Assembly (NCBI RefSeq): GCF_943737005.1
Contig: NZ_CALSFU010000005.1
Location: 179,291-243,290 of the forward strand
DNA from: Achromobacter sp. Marseille-Q4962
GTDB taxonomy: Bacteria > Pseudomonadota > Gammaproteobacteria > Burkholderiales > Burkholderiaceae_B
Length of the DNA: 64,000 nt
Direction of reading: 5' to 3'
Each line of letters begins with the position of its first letter. The stretch's first letter is position 1. Below the pieces are notes generated by a model. The model did no database searches. It worked only from the letters and a program-made list of their open reading frames with translations, and was not told the DNA's origin. Shown here piece after piece: positions 28,457 to 38,403 of this stretch. Made by a program: the position numbers and the translations under genes.

Positions 28457-29668
28457 ATGACCTCTCGCCCGATCTACCTGGATTATTCCGCCACCACTCC
28501 CGTCGACCCGCGCGTGGTCGAGAAAATGGTGCCGTGGCTCTACGAGCATTTCGGCAACCCGGCCTCGCGCAGCCATGCCTTCGGCTGGGAAGCGGAAGAG
28601 GCCGTCGAGCGCGCCCGCGAGGAAGTCGCCAAGCTCGTGAACGCCGATCCGCGCGAAATCATCTGGACTTCCGGCGCCACGGAGTCCGACAACCTTGCCA
28701 TCAAGGGCGCGGCGAATTTCTACGCCGAACGGGGCAAGCACATCATTACCGTCAAGACGGAGCACAAGGCGGTGCTGGACACCTGTCGCGAACTGGAGCG
28801 CCAGGGTTTCGAAGTGACCTATCTCGACGTCAAGGACGACGGCCTGATCGACCTGGACGTGTTCAAGGCCGCGCTGCGTCCCGACACCGTGCTGGTGTCG
28901 GTCATGATGGTGAACAACGAGATCGGCGTCATCCAGGACATCGAGACGCTGGGCGAAATCTGCCGCGAGAAGGGCATCGTCTTCCATGTCGATGCGGCGC
29001 AGGCCACCGGCAAGGTCGAAATCGACCTGCAAAAGCTCAAGGTCGACCTCATGTCGTTCTCGGCGCACAAGACCTATGGCCCCAAGGGCATTGGCGCGTT
29101 GTACGTGCGCCGCAAGCCGCGCGTGCGCATCGAGGCGCAGATGCACGGCGGCGGCCACGAACGCGGCTTCCGCTCCGGCACGCTGGCCACGCACCAGATC
29201 GTCGGCATGGGCGAGGCGTTCCGCCTGGCGCGCGAGGAAATGGGCACCGAGAACGAACGCATCCGCATGCTGCGCGACCGCCTCTGGGCGGGCCTGTCGC
29301 AGATCGAGGAGGTGTACCTCAACGGCGACATGGAGCACCGCGTGCCGCACAACCTGAACGTGAGCTTCAACTACGTCGAAGGCGAGTCGCTCATCATGGC
29401 CATCAAGGAGCTGGCGGTGTCCAGCGGCTCGGCCTGCACTTCGGCCAGCCTGGAGCCCTCCTACGTGCTGCGCGCCCTGGGCCGCAACGACGAGCTGGCG
29501 CACAGCTCCATCCGTTTCACCCTGGGCCGCTTCACCACCGAAGCCGACGTCGACTACACCATCGAGCTCATCAAGAGCCGAGTGGGCAAGCTGCGCGACA
29601 TGTCGCCGCTCTGGGAAATGGCCAAGGAAGGCATCGATCTGAACACCGTGCAGTGGGCCGCGCACTGA
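28457..29668 (+). CDS. iscS: Cysteine desulfurase IscS
   Basis: A 403-residue PLP enzyme that takes sulfur from cysteine as a persulfide and hands it to IscU, tRNA-thiolation factors and others. The PLP lysine is in [14 protein letters not shown]. The active-site loop Cys is in [21 protein letters not shown]. The start [17 protein letters not shown] at 28457 has AGGAG upstream. It follows iscR by 19 bp. Confidence 0.97.
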   Translation: MTSRPIYLDYSATTPVDPRVVEKMVPWLYEHFGNPASRSHAFGWEAEEAVERAREEVAKLVNADPREIIWTSGATESDNLAIKGAANFYAERGKHIITVKTEHKAVLDTCRELERQGFEVTYLDVKDDGLIDLDVFKAALRPDTVLVSVMMVNNEIGVIQDIETLGEICREKGIVFHVDAAQATGKVEIDLQKLKVDLMSFSAHKTYGPKGIGALYVRRKPRVRIEAQMHGGGHERGFRSGTLATHQIVGMGEAFRLAREEMGTENERIRMLRDRLWAGLSQIEEVYLNGDMEHRVPHNLNVSFNYVEGESLIMAIKELAVSSGSACTSASLEPSYVLRALGRNDELAHSSIRFTLGRFTTEADVDYTIELIKSRVGKLRDMSPLWEMAKEGIDLNTVQWAAH

Positions 29669-29701
29669 GCGCCCGCGCCAAGACATACGTGGAGAATCAA
29701 C

Positions 29702-30106
29702 ATGGCTTACAGCAGCAAAGTACTCGATCACTACGAGAATCCCCGCAACGTCGGTTCCTTTGACAAGTCCGACGACTCGGTGGGCACCGGCATGGTCGGC
29801 GCGCCGGCCTGTGGCGACGTGATGAAGCTGCAGATCAAGGTCAACGAAGCCGGCATCATCGAAGACGCGCGCTTCAAGACCTACGGCTGCGGCTCGGCCA
29901 TCGCCTCCAGTTCGCTGGTGACGGAATGGGTCAAGGGCAAGACGCTGGACCAGGCCCTGGCCATCCGCAACACGCAGATCGCCGAAGAGCTGGCCCTGCC
30001 GCCGGTGAAGGTTCACTGCTCCATTCTGGCCGAGGACGCCATCAAGGCGGCGGTCCAGGATTACAAGGAAAAGCACTCGGCGAACGCCGAAGCCGTGGCG
30101 AACTGA
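29702..30106 (+). CDS. iscU: Fe-S cluster scaffold IscU
   Basis: A 134-residue scaffold on which [2Fe-2S] clusters are built. Ligand residues C37, C63, H105 and C106 are present. The LPPVKVHCS segment is the docking site for the HscA chaperone. A good ribosome binding site (GGAGAA) precedes it. Normal length. Confidence 0.97.
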   Translation: MAYSSKVLDHYENPRNVGSFDKSDDSVGTGMVGAPACGDVMKLQIKVNEAGIIEDARFKTYGCGSAIASSSLVTEWVKGKTLDQALAIRNTQIAEELALPPVKVHCSILAEDAIKAAVQDYKEKHSANAEAVAN

Positions 30107-30107
30107 C

Positions 30108-30431
30108 ATGTCCGTTACCCTGACCCAACAGGCTGCCAGCCATATCGGCCGCTATTTGCAGAAGCGCGGAAAGGGTATCGGCCTGCGGCTCGGCGTGAGA
30201 ACGACGGGCTGCTCGGGCATGGCCTACAAGCTCGAATATGTGGACGACCCGGCCGCCGAGGACCTCGTCTTCGAGAGCCACGGCGTCAAGGTGTTCGTCG
30301 ATCCCAAGAGCCTTCCGTACCTGGACGGCACCGAGCTCGATTACGCCCGCGAAGGCCTGAACGAGGGCTTCAAGTTCCGCAACCCCAACGAGAAGGCGAC
30401 CTGCGGCTGCGGCGAGTCGTTCACGGTGTAG
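30108..30431 (+). CDS. iscA: Fe-S assembly protein IscA
   Basis: A 107-residue A-type carrier that receives and passes Fe-S clusters. The three conserved cysteines are C35, C99 and C101 (CGCGESF). It starts one base after the iscU stop, showing tight coupling. Confidence 0.97.
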   Translation: MSVTLTQQAASHIGRYLQKRGKGIGLRLGVRTTGCSGMAYKLEYVDDPAAEDLVFESHGVKVFVDPKSLPYLDGTELDYAREGLNEGFKFRNPNEKATCGCGESFTV

Positions 30432-30434
30432 GGC

Positions 30435-30947
30435 GTGGCGGCGGACGATCATTTCAGCCTTTTCGGCTTGCCGGCCCGTTTCGAGCTCGACGGGCAGGCG
30501 CTGGAATCCGCCTGGCGCGCCGTGGCGGCGCAGGTGCACCCCGACCGCTACGCAACCGCCAGCCCGGCCGAGAAGCGGGTGGCCATGCAATGGGCGGCGC
30601 GCGCCAACGAAGCCTACCGCGTCCTGCGCGATCCGCTGCTGCGGGCGCGCTACCTGTGCGAAAGCGCGGGCGTGGATTTGCAGACGGAAAGCAATACCGC
30701 CATGGACGCGGATTTCCTGATGCAGCAGATGGCCTGGCGCGAGATGCTCGACGACGGCCGCGACGATCCCGAGGCGCTGGCCGCGTTGCATGCCGAGCTG
30801 GAAACCGCCCGCGCCGGGATGCGCGCCCGGCTCGCGCAACTGCTGGACGTGGAACGCGATTACGCCGCCGCGGGCCAGAAGGTGCGCGAATGGATGTTCG
30901 TGGAGAAACTGGCGCAGGAGCTGGCCCAGGCCCAGCCGGCTCGATAG
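30435..30947 (+). CDS. hscB: Co-chaperone HscB
   Basis: A 170-residue J-domain protein that brings IscU to HscA and stimulates its ATPase. The J-domain has the HPD motif in AAQVHPDRYATAS. The C-terminal three-helix domain binds IscU. Translation starts at GTG 30435, three bases after iscA. Confidence 0.95.
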   Translation: MAADDHFSLFGLPARFELDGQALESAWRAVAAQVHPDRYATASPAEKRVAMQWAARANEAYRVLRDPLLRARYLCESAGVDLQTESNTAMDADFLMQQMAWREMLDDGRDDPEALAALHAELETARAGMRARLAQLLDVERDYAAAGQKVREWMFVEKLAQELAQAQPAR

Positions 30948-31001
30948 CGGAAGCGGGTGCGCGACGCGCCCCGGCCGCCAACCGACGAGAAAAACCGAAT
31001 C

Positions 31002-32861
31002 ATGGCCTTATTGCAGATTTCCGAGCCCGGCGAATCGCCCGCGCCGCACCAGCGCAAGCTGGCAGTGGGCATAGACCTGGGCACCACCAATTCCCTCGTG
31101 GCCGCCGTGCGCAGCAGCGTGGCCGAGGTGCTGCGCGATGAGCAGGGCCAGGCCCTGCTGCCTTCCGCGGTGCGCTACCTCGCCGGCGGCAAGACGCTGA
31201 CCGGCCGCGAGGCCCTGGCCAGCCAGGCGGAAGACCCGCTGAACACCGTGGTGTCGGTCAAGCGCTTCATGGGCCGCAGCATGCAGGAGGCGCGCGCCAT
31301 GCGCGCGCCCTACGAACTCGTGGACGCGCCCGGCATGGTGCGCCTGCGCACGGCGCAAGGCGAGCTGAGCCCGGTCGAGGTGTCGGCGCAGATCCTCGCG
31401 GTGCTGCGCCAGCGCGCCGAAGACGTGCTGGGCGACGAGCTCGTGGGCGCAGTGATCACCGTGCCCGCGTACTTCGACGACGCGCAGCGCCAGGCCACGC
31501 GCGACGCGGCGCGGCTGGCGGGGCTGAACGTCCTGCGCCTGCTGAACGAACCCACCGCCGCGGCCATTGCCTACGGGCTGGACAACGCCGCCGAGGGCGT
31601 CTATGCCGTATACGACCTGGGCGGGGGCACTTTCGACATCTCCATCCTGCGGCTGACCCAAGGGGTGTTCGAGGTCATCTCGACCGGCGGCGACACGGCG
31701 CTGGGCGGCGACGATTTCGATGCCGCCATCGTCGACCATGTGCTGGCGGCCGAGGGCAGCGAGATGGGCGGCGCCGACCGCAGCCGCCTGCTGGTGGCGG
31801 CCCGCGCCGCGCGCGAAGCCCTGTCCGACGCCCCCGAAACCGTGCTGCGCGCCGCGCTTTCCGACGGGCGCGAATTCAGCTGCGCGCTGACGCGCGGGCA
31901 ATTCGAAACCCTGGCCCGGCCGCTGGTGGAGCGCACGCTGGACTGCGCGCGCCGCGCGCTGCGCGACGCTGGCCTGAAGCCGGCCGACGTGCGCGGCGTG
32001 GTCATGGTGGGCGGCGCGACGCGCATGCCCGTCGTGCGCGAGGCGGTGGGCCGGCTTTTCGGCACCGACCCGCTCATCGACCTCGACCCCGATCAGGTCG
32101 TGGCGCTGGGCGCGGCGCTGCAGGCCAATCTGCTGGCCGGCAACCGCGCGCCGGGCGAGGACTGGCTGCTGCTGGACGTGATCCCGCTGTCGCTGGGGCT
32201 GGAGACCATGGGCGGGCTGGTGGAGCGGGTGATTCCGCGCAACAGCACCATTCCCGTGGCGCGCGCCCAGGAATTCACCACCTTCAAGGACGGCCAGTCC
32301 GCCATGAGCATCCACGTGGTGCAGGGCGAGCGCGACCTGGTGTCCGACTGCCGCTCGCTGGCGCGTTTCGAACTGCGCGGCATCCCGCCCATGGTGGCGG
32401 GCGCGGCCCGCATCCGCGTGACCTTCCAGGTGGACGCGGACGGCCTGTTGAGCGTGACCGCGCGCGAGCAGAGCACGGGCGTGGAGGCCGCGGTGTCGGT
32501 GAAGCCCTCGTATGGCCTGTCGGACGAGGAAATCGCCCGCATGCTGGCTGATAGCGTGGCCCAGGCCGATACCGACGCCCGCGCGCGCATGCTGCGCGAA
32601 CAGCAGGTCGAGGCGCGCCAGCTCGTCGAATCGGTGCGCGCCGCGCTGGCCGTGGACGGCGACCTGCTCGATGCCGAGGAGCGCCGCCGCATCGATGCGT
32701 GCCTGGAGGCCGCCTCGCAGGCGCAGGACGCCCAGGACGTGGAGACCGTCAAGGCTGCCACCGCCGCGCTTTCCGCCGCGACCGACGAGTTCGCCGCGCG
32801 CCGCATGGACCGCAGCATCCGCGCCGCGCTGTCCGGCCGCAAACTGGACGAGATTGCCTGA
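31002..32861 (+). CDS. hscA: Fe-S chaperone HscA
   Basis: A 619-residue Hsp70-family chaperone for IscU. The nucleotide-binding domain starts [15 protein letters not shown] and has the phosphate-2 loop [12 protein letters not shown]. The substrate-binding domain is in the C-terminal part. It follows hscB by 54 bp. The ATG at 31002 fits the family, and the Arg/Pro-rich codons upstream were excluded. Confidence 0.97.
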   Translation: MALLQISEPGESPAPHQRKLAVGIDLGTTNSLVAAVRSSVAEVLRDEQGQALLPSAVRYLAGGKTLTGREALASQAEDPLNTVVSVKRFMGRSMQEARAMRAPYELVDAPGMVRLRTAQGELSPVEVSAQILAVLRQRAEDVLGDELVGAVITVPAYFDDAQRQATRDAARLAGLNVLRLLNEPTAAAIAYGLDNAAEGVYAVYDLGGGTFDISILRLTQGVFEVISTGGDTALGGDDFDAAIVDHVLAAEGSEMGGADRSRLLVAARAAREALSDAPETVLRAALSDGREFSCALTRGQFETLARPLVERTLDCARRALRDAGLKPADVRGVVMVGGATRMPVVREAVGRLFGTDPLIDLDPDQVVALGAALQANLLAGNRAPGEDWLLLDVIPLSLGLETMGGLVERVIPRNSTIPVARAQEFTTFKDGQSAMSIHVVQGERDLVSDCRSLARFELRGIPPMVAGAARIRVTFQVDADGLLSVTAREQSTGVEAAVSVKPSYGLSDEEIARMLADSVAQADTDARARMLREQQVEARQLVESVRAALAVDGDLLDAEERRRIDACLEAASQAQDAQDVETVKAATAALSAATDEFAARRMDRSIRAALSGRKLDEIA

Positions 32862-32870
32862 TTCGAAACT

Positions 32871-33212
32871 ATGCCGAAACTGACTGTATTGCCCCATCCC
32901 GAGTACTGCCCAGAAGGCGCGGTGATCGAAGACGCCCCGAAAGGCGAATCCATCTGCCGCGTGCTGCTGGACAACCATATCGACATCGAGCATGCCTGCG
33001 AACTGTCGTGCGCGTGCACGACCTGTCACGTGGTGGTCAAGCAGGGGTTTTCCTCGCTGGAAGACCCCAGCGACGCCGAGGAAGACCTGCTGGACAAGGC
33101 CTGGGGCCTGACGCCGAATTCGCGGTTGTCTTGCCAGGCCCGGATCAGCGATGCCGACCTGACGATCGAGATTCCGAAGTACACGATCAACCACGCGAAG
33201 GAGGGCCATTGA
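32871..33212 (+). CDS. fdx: ISC system 2Fe-2S ferredoxin
   Basis: A 113-residue adrenodoxin-type ferredoxin that supplies electrons for cluster assembly. Ligands C43, C49, C52 (C-x5-C-x2-C in [12 protein letters not shown]) and a fourth Cys in RLSCQARI near residue 88. An extra Cys sits at position 47, as in other members. The stop overlaps the iscX start. Confidence 0.95.
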   Translation: MPKLTVLPHPEYCPEGAVIEDAPKGESICRVLLDNHIDIEHACELSCACTTCHVVVKQGFSSLEDPSDAEEDLLDKAWGLTPNSRLSCQARISDADLTIEIPKYTINHAKEGH

Positions 33213-33406
33213 TGAAGTGGACCGACACCTACGAGCTTGCCGCCGCGCTCGCCGAAGCGCATCCGGACGCGGATCCCGCGACCGTGCGCTTCACGCAGCT
33301 GCGCGAATGGGTGCTGGCGCTGCCCGGATTCAACGACGACCCCGGACACTGCGGCGAGAAAATCCTGGAAGCCATCCAGATGGCCTGGATGGACGAGGCC
33401 GACTGA
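33212..33406 (+). CDS. iscX: Fe-S assembly protein IscX
   Basis: A 64-residue acidic protein of the IscX/YfhJ family that binds IscS and iron and tunes cluster assembly. [19 protein letters not shown] and WVLALPGFNDDP are family blocks. It overlaps fdx by one base (TGATG) and ends the operon, followed by a terminator. Confidence 0.95.
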   Translation: MKWTDTYELAAALAEAHPDADPATVRFTQLREWVLALPGFNDDPGHCGEKILEAIQMAWMDEAD

Positions 33407-33450
33407 CGCCAGGCTTGCCGTGACGGCTTTCCGCCGCGGCCGCCTCGATG

Positions 33451-33486
33451 AAAAAAGCCGCTCCTCCCTGGGGAGCGGTTTTTTTT
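33451..33486 (+). terminator. Rho-independent terminator of the isc operon
   Basis: CCGCTCC/GGAGCGG flanked by A6 and T8 tracts. Confidence 0.92.
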
Positions 33487-33587
33487 GGGGCCGCCGAAAC
33501 GGAGGCGGACGTCGGGGACGCAGGTTTTCGGCGGTATCATCGGCTGTCATCGGCCCCGTCTTTTCGTTTTTTTCCATAGAGTCCGCG

Positions 33588-34472
33588 ATGCCTGCACCCC
33601 AATTGCGTTTCGGCCTGGCCGCCAACCGCCTGCACCATGAAACCCCGGACGCCGCGCTCTTTACCTGGCTGCGCGCCTGTTCCGCCACCATCCGCGAACT
33701 GGGCGTCCAGCTGCATACGGTGGGGCGCACGCACGACGCCATCGTGCGCGAAGGCATGCTGCAGGGCTATCCGGGCCTGATCCGCTATCCCTACGGGCGC
33801 GAGGGCGGCCTGATGAAGCTCGTGGCCCGCGTGACGGAAGGGCGGCAGGAGCAGGCGCCGTTCGACGGCGCCATCTACCTCATCGACCCGGTCGATCCGT
33901 CTTCCATTTTTCCGGAGGCGCTGGCCCTGAAGCGTCAATGCATTACGCACGGCCGCCCTTTCATCTCGACCCTGGCGGGCGCCATCGAATGGATGGAAGT
34001 CGAGCGCGTCCATGCCGGGCTGGCGCCCGACGCGGCGCTGTCGCGCTACTTCAATTTCGAGGGGCAGACGCTGGCGCTGATCGCCCACGATGCGCTCAAG
34101 GACGAGATGGTGGCCTTCGCCAGCGAACACTTCGACGTGCTGTCGCGGTTCGCGCGCCGCGTCGCCACGGGCACGACGGGCGGCCGCCTGAACGAGCTGG
34201 CCTGGTCGCGCGGCTGGCCGAAAGAGCGGCCGTGGGTGCATCGCTACCTGAGCGGGCCGCTGGGCGGCGATGCGCAGATCGCCGAACTGGTGCTGGAGCA
34301 CCAGTGCCAGCGCGTGATCTTCTTCGAAGATCCCCACGTGGCGCGCCAGCACGAGGCCGACATCCAGCTACTGGAGCGGGCCGTGCGGGTGGTGACCGAG
34401 TCGGCCACATGCGCCACTTCGCCGTCGGTGGCGCGCCGCTGGGCGCAGGCGGTGGAGAAGCGCGTCATCTGA
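33588..34472 (+). CDS. Methylglyoxal synthase-like protein with two tandem domains
   Basis: A 294-residue protein, about twice the usual 130-155 residues of methylglyoxal synthase (dihydroxyacetone phosphate to methylglyoxal). The C-terminal half keeps the active site: Asp168 (LIAHDALK), ATGTTGG 193-199, Asp228 (LSGPLGGD) and His255 (ARQHEADIQ), with the same Asp-to-His spacing of 27 as in the E. coli enzyme. The N-terminal half (GLAANRLHH, YGREGGLMKL, IYLIDPVDPSS) looks like a degenerate copy lacking these residues. A role in methylglyoxal production is likely, with a regulatory or structural first domain. It is single and convergent with the hydratase gene. Confidence 0.75.
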   Translation: MPAPQLRFGLAANRLHHETPDAALFTWLRACSATIRELGVQLHTVGRTHDAIVREGMLQGYPGLIRYPYGREGGLMKLVARVTEGRQEQAPFDGAIYLIDPVDPSSIFPEALALKRQCITHGRPFISTLAGAIEWMEVERVHAGLAPDAALSRYFNFEGQTLALIAHDALKDEMVAFASEHFDVLSRFARRVATGTTGGRLNELAWSRGWPKERPWVHRYLSGPLGGDAQIAELVLEHQCQRVIFFEDPHVARQHEADIQLLERAVRVVTESATCATSPSVARRWAQAVEKRVI

Positions 34473-34489
34473 CCCGCGCCGGCCCGGCC

Positions 34490-35293
34490 TTATTTCCCCG
34501 TGAACCGGGGCGGCCGCTTTTCGCGGAAGGCCTGCACGCCTTCGGCGAAGTCGGCGCGCCCGGCGGAGTCGAGGAAGCACGCGGTTTCCTCGGCCAGCTG
34601 GGTTTCGAGCGTGGCGCTTGCCGCCGAGCGCAGCAGCGTCTTGGCGCCCGCGATGCCGTGCGGCGCGTTGCGGGCAATGTCTTTTGCGTAGGCGAGCGCC
34701 GCGTCGGCGAGTTCGGCGGCGGGGGCGGTGCGGGTGACGATGCCCCAGGCCAGCGCGTCGCGGGCGTCGAAGGTGTCGGAGCGCAGCAGCAGGTCCAGCG
34801 CGCGGCGGGCGCCCAGCACGCGGGTCAGCCCGTGCGTCATGCCGGCGTCGGGCGTGGCGCCGAGCTTCAGATAGGCCGTCGTGAACCGCGCTTCGGCCGC
34901 GGCGATGGCCAGGTCGCAGGCGAGCACCAGCGACAGGCCCGCGCCCGCGGCGATGCCCTGCACCTGCGCCAGCCATACCTGGTCCATGCGCGGGATACGG
35001 GCGATGAAATCGTTGAGCGGCGCGAACAGCGCGAGCAGCGTGCCGCGCACCTGATCGGCGTCGCCTTCGAACATGGAAATATCGCCGCCGGCGCAGAAAG
35101 CCTTGCCCGCGGCGCGCAGGAGCACCACGCGGGTGCCGGGGCAGGTCTGCAGCCATTGGGCGGCCTGCAGCAGGTCTTGCGCCATCGCCACATCGATGGC
35201 GTTGAGCGCGTCGGGGCGGTTCAGCGTCACGGTCGCGATCGCGCCGTCGGTTTCCAGAAGCAGCGTCCGGAAGCGGGGAATTCCTGGGGGCAT
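34490..35293 (-). CDS. Enoyl-CoA hydratase/isomerase family protein
   Basis: A 267-residue crotonase-fold protein. Oxyanion-hole segments: [11 protein letters not shown] (first) and [21 protein letters not shown] (second). The usual catalytic Glu positions after [13 protein letters not shown] are partly changed (Asp/Gly), so it may be a hydratase, isomerase or another CoA-thioester enzyme. It is divergent from the ABC/acyl-CoA operon, with a candidate TetR operator in the shared upstream region, so it probably works on the same acyl-CoA pathway. Confidence 0.85.
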   Translation of the reverse strand: MPPGIPRFRTLLLETDGAIATVTLNRPDALNAIDVAMAQDLLQAAQWLQTCPGTRVVLLRAAGKAFCAGGDISMFEGDADQVRGTLLALFAPLNDFIARIPRMDQVWLAQVQGIAAGAGLSLVLACDLAIAAAEARFTTAYLKLGATPDAGMTHGLTRVLGARRALDLLLRSDTFDARDALAWGIVTRTAPAAELADAALAYAKDIARNAPHGIAGAKTLLRSAASATLETQLAEETACFLDSAGRADFAEGVQAFREKRPPRFTGK

Positions 35294-35356
35294 GGCGAGT
35301 CTCCGTTATCGGGTAAATACCAAGTGTCGATCCAAAAAACCCGATGCTATGGTCTG

Positions 35357-35376
35357 AACCGAGCGCTTGCTCGGTT
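35357..35376. promoter_or_regulatory. Candidate TetR-type operator
   Basis: AACCGAGCGCTTGCTCGGTT: two 8-bp arms around four bases. It lies between the divergent hydratase (start 35293) and the ABC operon (start 35605). The TetR gene at 43443 is the likely partner. A transcription terminator is less likely because no gene is transcribed into it from the left. Confidence 0.5.
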
Positions 35377-35389
35377 TTGTCTTGGGCAC

Positions 35390-35604
35390 GCCAAGCGTAA
35401 CGCATGGAACGATTTTCCGGCGCCGCACTGGCGTAGGACAGGTTCGTTGCATCGCCTGCCTCGCGGGTTCGCCAGACTGACGCCAATAAGCAATAAGAAA
35501 AGACCTCCACGCCGCGCCTTCGGCTTGCCGCCTCCAGTGGGGGGCGCATTTTTGCCCAGGGGCGGCCCAACGGCAAAAAGCTTCGCATCAAAGCGAGGAG
35601 ACAG
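35390..35604 (+). other. Upstream region of the ABC operon with a hairpin
   Basis: No gene is supported here. A GC-rich hairpin (CGCCTCC with GGGGGGCG around AGT, near 35529-35547) and a purine-rich stretch before the ATG (AAAGCGAGGAGACAG) stand out. The CGCGCCTTCGGCTTGCCG segment looks like an intergenic repeat of this bacterial group. I recall similar sequences but cannot confirm copies. Confidence 0.3.
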
Positions 35605-36429
35605 ATGGTGGATCGGTCCGATAGCCCTCCCTTGCTGGAGGTGGATGGAGTCACGCTGGCGTTTGGCGGGGTAAAGGCGCTCACGGATGTGGGCTTTCGC
35701 GTGGCGGCCGGGTCCATCACGGCGGTCATCGGCCCCAACGGCGCCGGCAAGACCTCGCTGTTCAACACCATTTCCGGTTTCTACAAGCCCACGTCGGGAC
35801 AGATCCGCTTCCTGGGGCGCGACATCACGCGCGTGGCGGCGCCCGAGCGCGCCCGGCTGGGCCTGGCCCGAAGCTTCCAGAACATCGCGCTGTTTCGCGG
35901 CATGACCGTGCTGGACAACATCAAGCTGGGGCGCCATGCCCATCTGCGCTGCAACGTGTTCGATGCGCTGTTCTACCTCGGCCGGGCGCGCCGCGAGGAG
36001 ATGGCGCTGCGCGCCGACATCGAGGAGCGCATCATCGATTTCCTGGAAATCGACCACATCCGTCACGCGCCGGTGGCGGCGCTGCCCTATGGATTGCGGA
36101 AGCGCGTGGAGCTGGCGCGCGCGCTGGCCATGAATCCCAAGGTGCTGATGCTGGACGAGCCCGTGGCCGGCATGAACCGCGAAGAAACCGACGATATGGC
36201 GCGCTTCATCCTCGACGCCCGCGCCGAATGGGGCGTGACGGTGCTTATGGTGGAGCACGACATGGGCATGGTGATGGACCTGTCCGACCATGTGGTGGTG
36301 CTGAACTTCGGCCAGGTGATCGCCGACGGCACGCCCGTCGAGGTGCAGGCGGCCCCCCAGGTTATCCAGGCCTATCTGGGCGCGGGTGACGTGGGCGACC
36401 TGCGTCGCCGCCTGAGAGAGGCCGCCTGA
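35605..36429 (+). CDS. ABC transporter ATP-binding protein, LivG type
   Basis: A 274-residue ATPase of the branched-chain/hydrophobic amino acid transporter family. Walker A is GPNGAGKTS, the signature is the LivG-type LPYGLRKRVELARALA instead of LSGGQ, Walker B is VLMLDEPVAGMN, and the switch His is in MVEHDMGMV. It powers import together with the second ATPase at 39593. First gene of an eight-gene operon; its stop overlaps the next start by one base. Confidence 0.93.
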   Translation: MVDRSDSPPLLEVDGVTLAFGGVKALTDVGFRVAAGSITAVIGPNGAGKTSLFNTISGFYKPTSGQIRFLGRDITRVAAPERARLGLARSFQNIALFRGMTVLDNIKLGRHAHLRCNVFDALFYLGRARREEMALRADIEERIIDFLEIDHIRHAPVAALPYGLRKRVELARALAMNPKVLMLDEPVAGMNREETDDMARFILDARAEWGVTVLMVEHDMGMVMDLSDHVVVLNFGQVIADGTPVEVQAAPQVIQAYLGAGDVGDLRRRLREAA

Positions 36430-37307
36430 TGGACATGCTGTTCTTCCTCGAGGTGACGCTGGCCGGGCTGGGCAGCGGCGGGCTGTATGCGCTGGCGGCC
36501 CTGGCGTTCGTCATCGTCTACAAGGCGACGCGGGTGGTGAACATCGCCATCGGCGAATTCCTGATGCTGGGCGCCTATCTCTTCTACGCCTTCGCCGCGG
36601 GCATGGCGTGGCCGATCTGGCTGGCCATCGCGGGCGCCGTGCTGGCTTCGGGGATGTTCGGCGCGCTGGTCGAGCGCCTGACCATCCGGCCCATGCTGGG
36701 CGAGTCGCCGATATCGGTTTTCATGGTTACGGTGGGGCTGGCGTCCATCCTGGTGGGGGCGGTGGAGCTCATCTGGACGGCGGACCAGCGGCGCCTGCCC
36801 GAATTCATGCCGCGTTCGCCCGTGATGGTGGGCGAAGCCTTCGTCGCGCCCAAGGTGTTCTACGGATTCTGGGTGGCGGCGGCGCTGGTCCTGCTGGTGC
36901 TGATCGTGTTCCGCTACTGGCGCGGCGGGGTGGCGCTGCGGGCCACGGCCTCGGACCAGGGCGCCGCGTACGCAATGGGCATCAACGTGCCGCGCGTGTT
37001 TTCGCTGGCCTGGGTGGCCGCCGGCGCGCTCGCGGCAGTGTCGGGCGTGATCGTGGGCGCGATCGGGGGCATTTCCTCGTCGATGGGCGTGTTCGGGCTG
37101 TCGGTGCTGGTGGTGGTGATCGTGGGCGGGCTGGACAGCGTGGCCGGCGCGCTGGTGGGCGGGGTGTTCATCGGCCTGCTGGAAGCCTGGGCGGGCGCCT
37201 ACCTGGGGGGCGAGTACAAGTTGCTGGCCACTTTCATCGTGCTGGTCGCGGTGCTGATGGTCAGGCCCTATGGCCTGTTCGGCACCCGTGAAATCGAGAG
37301 GCTGTGA
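36429..37307 (+). CDS. ABC transporter permease, LivH type
   Basis: A 292-residue inner-membrane permease with about eight hydrophobic segments. LivH-type blocks are LGSGGLYALAALAFVIVYKATRVVNIAIGEFLMLGAYL and ALRATASDQGAAYAMGINVPRVFSLAW (the coupling helix to the ATPases). It overlaps the ATPase by TGATG and precedes the LivM-type permease by 3 bp. Confidence 0.93.
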   Translation: MDMLFFLEVTLAGLGSGGLYALAALAFVIVYKATRVVNIAIGEFLMLGAYLFYAFAAGMAWPIWLAIAGAVLASGMFGALVERLTIRPMLGESPISVFMVTVGLASILVGAVELIWTADQRRLPEFMPRSPVMVGEAFVAPKVFYGFWVAAALVLLVLIVFRYWRGGVALRATASDQGAAYAMGINVPRVFSLAWVAAGALAAVSGVIVGAIGGISSSMGVFGLSVLVVVIVGGLDSVAGALVGGVFIGLLEAWAGAYLGGEYKLLATFIVLVAVLMVRPYGLFGTREIERL

Positions 37308-37310
37308 CAC

Positions 37311-38348
37311 ATGCGCATCGCGACCGCCAAAGAGACCTATCTTGCCGACGAAGCACTGTTCGACACCCGCACGCAGCGCGTGTGGCTGGCGCTGCTGGCC
37401 GCGTCCCTGGCGGCGTTTCCGTTCGTGGCCGACGCCTATTGGCTGTACCTGGCCTGCCTGGCGGCGATCAACATCGCCAGCGCGACGGGGCTGAACATCC
37501 TGACCGGCTACACCGGCCTGGTCAGCCTGGGGCAGGCCGCCTTCATGGGCCTGGGCGCCTATACCGTGGCGCTGATGGAACTGCGCCTGGGCACGCCCGT
37601 GCTGGCGAACCTGCTGGGCGGCGGCATGGTGGCGATGGCGGGCGGACTGTTGGTGGGCATCCCGTCGTTGCGGGTGAAGGGGCTGTACCTGGCCATTTCC
37701 ACCATCGCCGCATCGTTCATCGCGCACTTCGTTTTCGCGAACTGGGCGTTCACGGGCGGCACCGCGGGCCTGCAGGTGCCGCCGGCGCGGATGCTGGGCG
37801 CGGACCTGGACACGTCGTTCAAGCTCTATTGGCTGATCGTGCCGGTGACGGCGCTGATGGTGCTGGGCGCGGCCAACCTGTTCCGCACGCGCATCGGGCG
37901 CGCTTTCATCGCGATCCGCGACCGCGACATCTCGGCCGAGGTGCTGGGCATCCGGCTGCTGCGCTACAAGCTGCTGTCCTTCGGCCTATCCTCGTTCTAC
38001 GCGGGCGTGGCGGGCGGCCTGTGGGCGTATTTCTTCCGCGTGGTCACGCCCGAGAGCTTTCCGCTCATCATGTCGATCTTCTTCCTGGCGGCCATCATCG
38101 TAGGGGGCATGGGCACGATCCTGGGATCCATCCTGGGCGCGCTCTTCATGACGATGGTGCCGGAACTGCTGAAGCTGATCGTCGGATGGCTGCCCGTGGG
38201 CGGCGACGCGCTGCGGCTGATCTCGCCGGTGCGCACTATTGTTTTCGGCCTGCTGATCGTGGGCTTTCTGATCTTCGAGCCGCACGGGCTCGCGGAAATC
38301 TGGCGGCGCGTGCGCCGTTTCTTCCACCTCTGGCCCTTCCGCACCTGA
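37311..38348 (+). CDS. ABC transporter permease, LivM type
   Basis: A 345-residue inner-membrane permease. LivM-type blocks: NIASATGLNILTGYTGLVSLGQAAFMGLGAYT near residue 60 and AFIAIRDRDISAEVLGIRLLRYKLLSFGLSSFYAGVAGGLW. It forms the membrane channel with the LivH-type subunit. Confidence 0.93.
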   Translation: MRIATAKETYLADEALFDTRTQRVWLALLAASLAAFPFVADAYWLYLACLAAINIASATGLNILTGYTGLVSLGQAAFMGLGAYTVALMELRLGTPVLANLLGGGMVAMAGGLLVGIPSLRVKGLYLAISTIAASFIAHFVFANWAFTGGTAGLQVPPARMLGADLDTSFKLYWLIVPVTALMVLGAANLFRTRIGRAFIAIRDRDISAEVLGIRLLRYKLLSFGLSSFYAGVAGGLWAYFFRVVTPESFPLIMSIFFLAAIIVGGMGTILGSILGALFMTMVPELLKLIVGWLPVGGDALRLISPVRTIVFGLLIVGFLIFEPHGLAEIWRRVRRFFHLWPFRT

Positions 38349-38403
38349 GCCCGGCGCGAACAGCGCGGCGGCGGCCACCCACAAGACCCTCAGGAGACAA
38401 ACC

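Noticed and set aside
35357..35376. Rho-independent terminator instead of an operator
   Set aside because: A short TTTT follows the stem on the plus strand, but no gene is transcribed into this site from the left; the flanking genes diverge from it.
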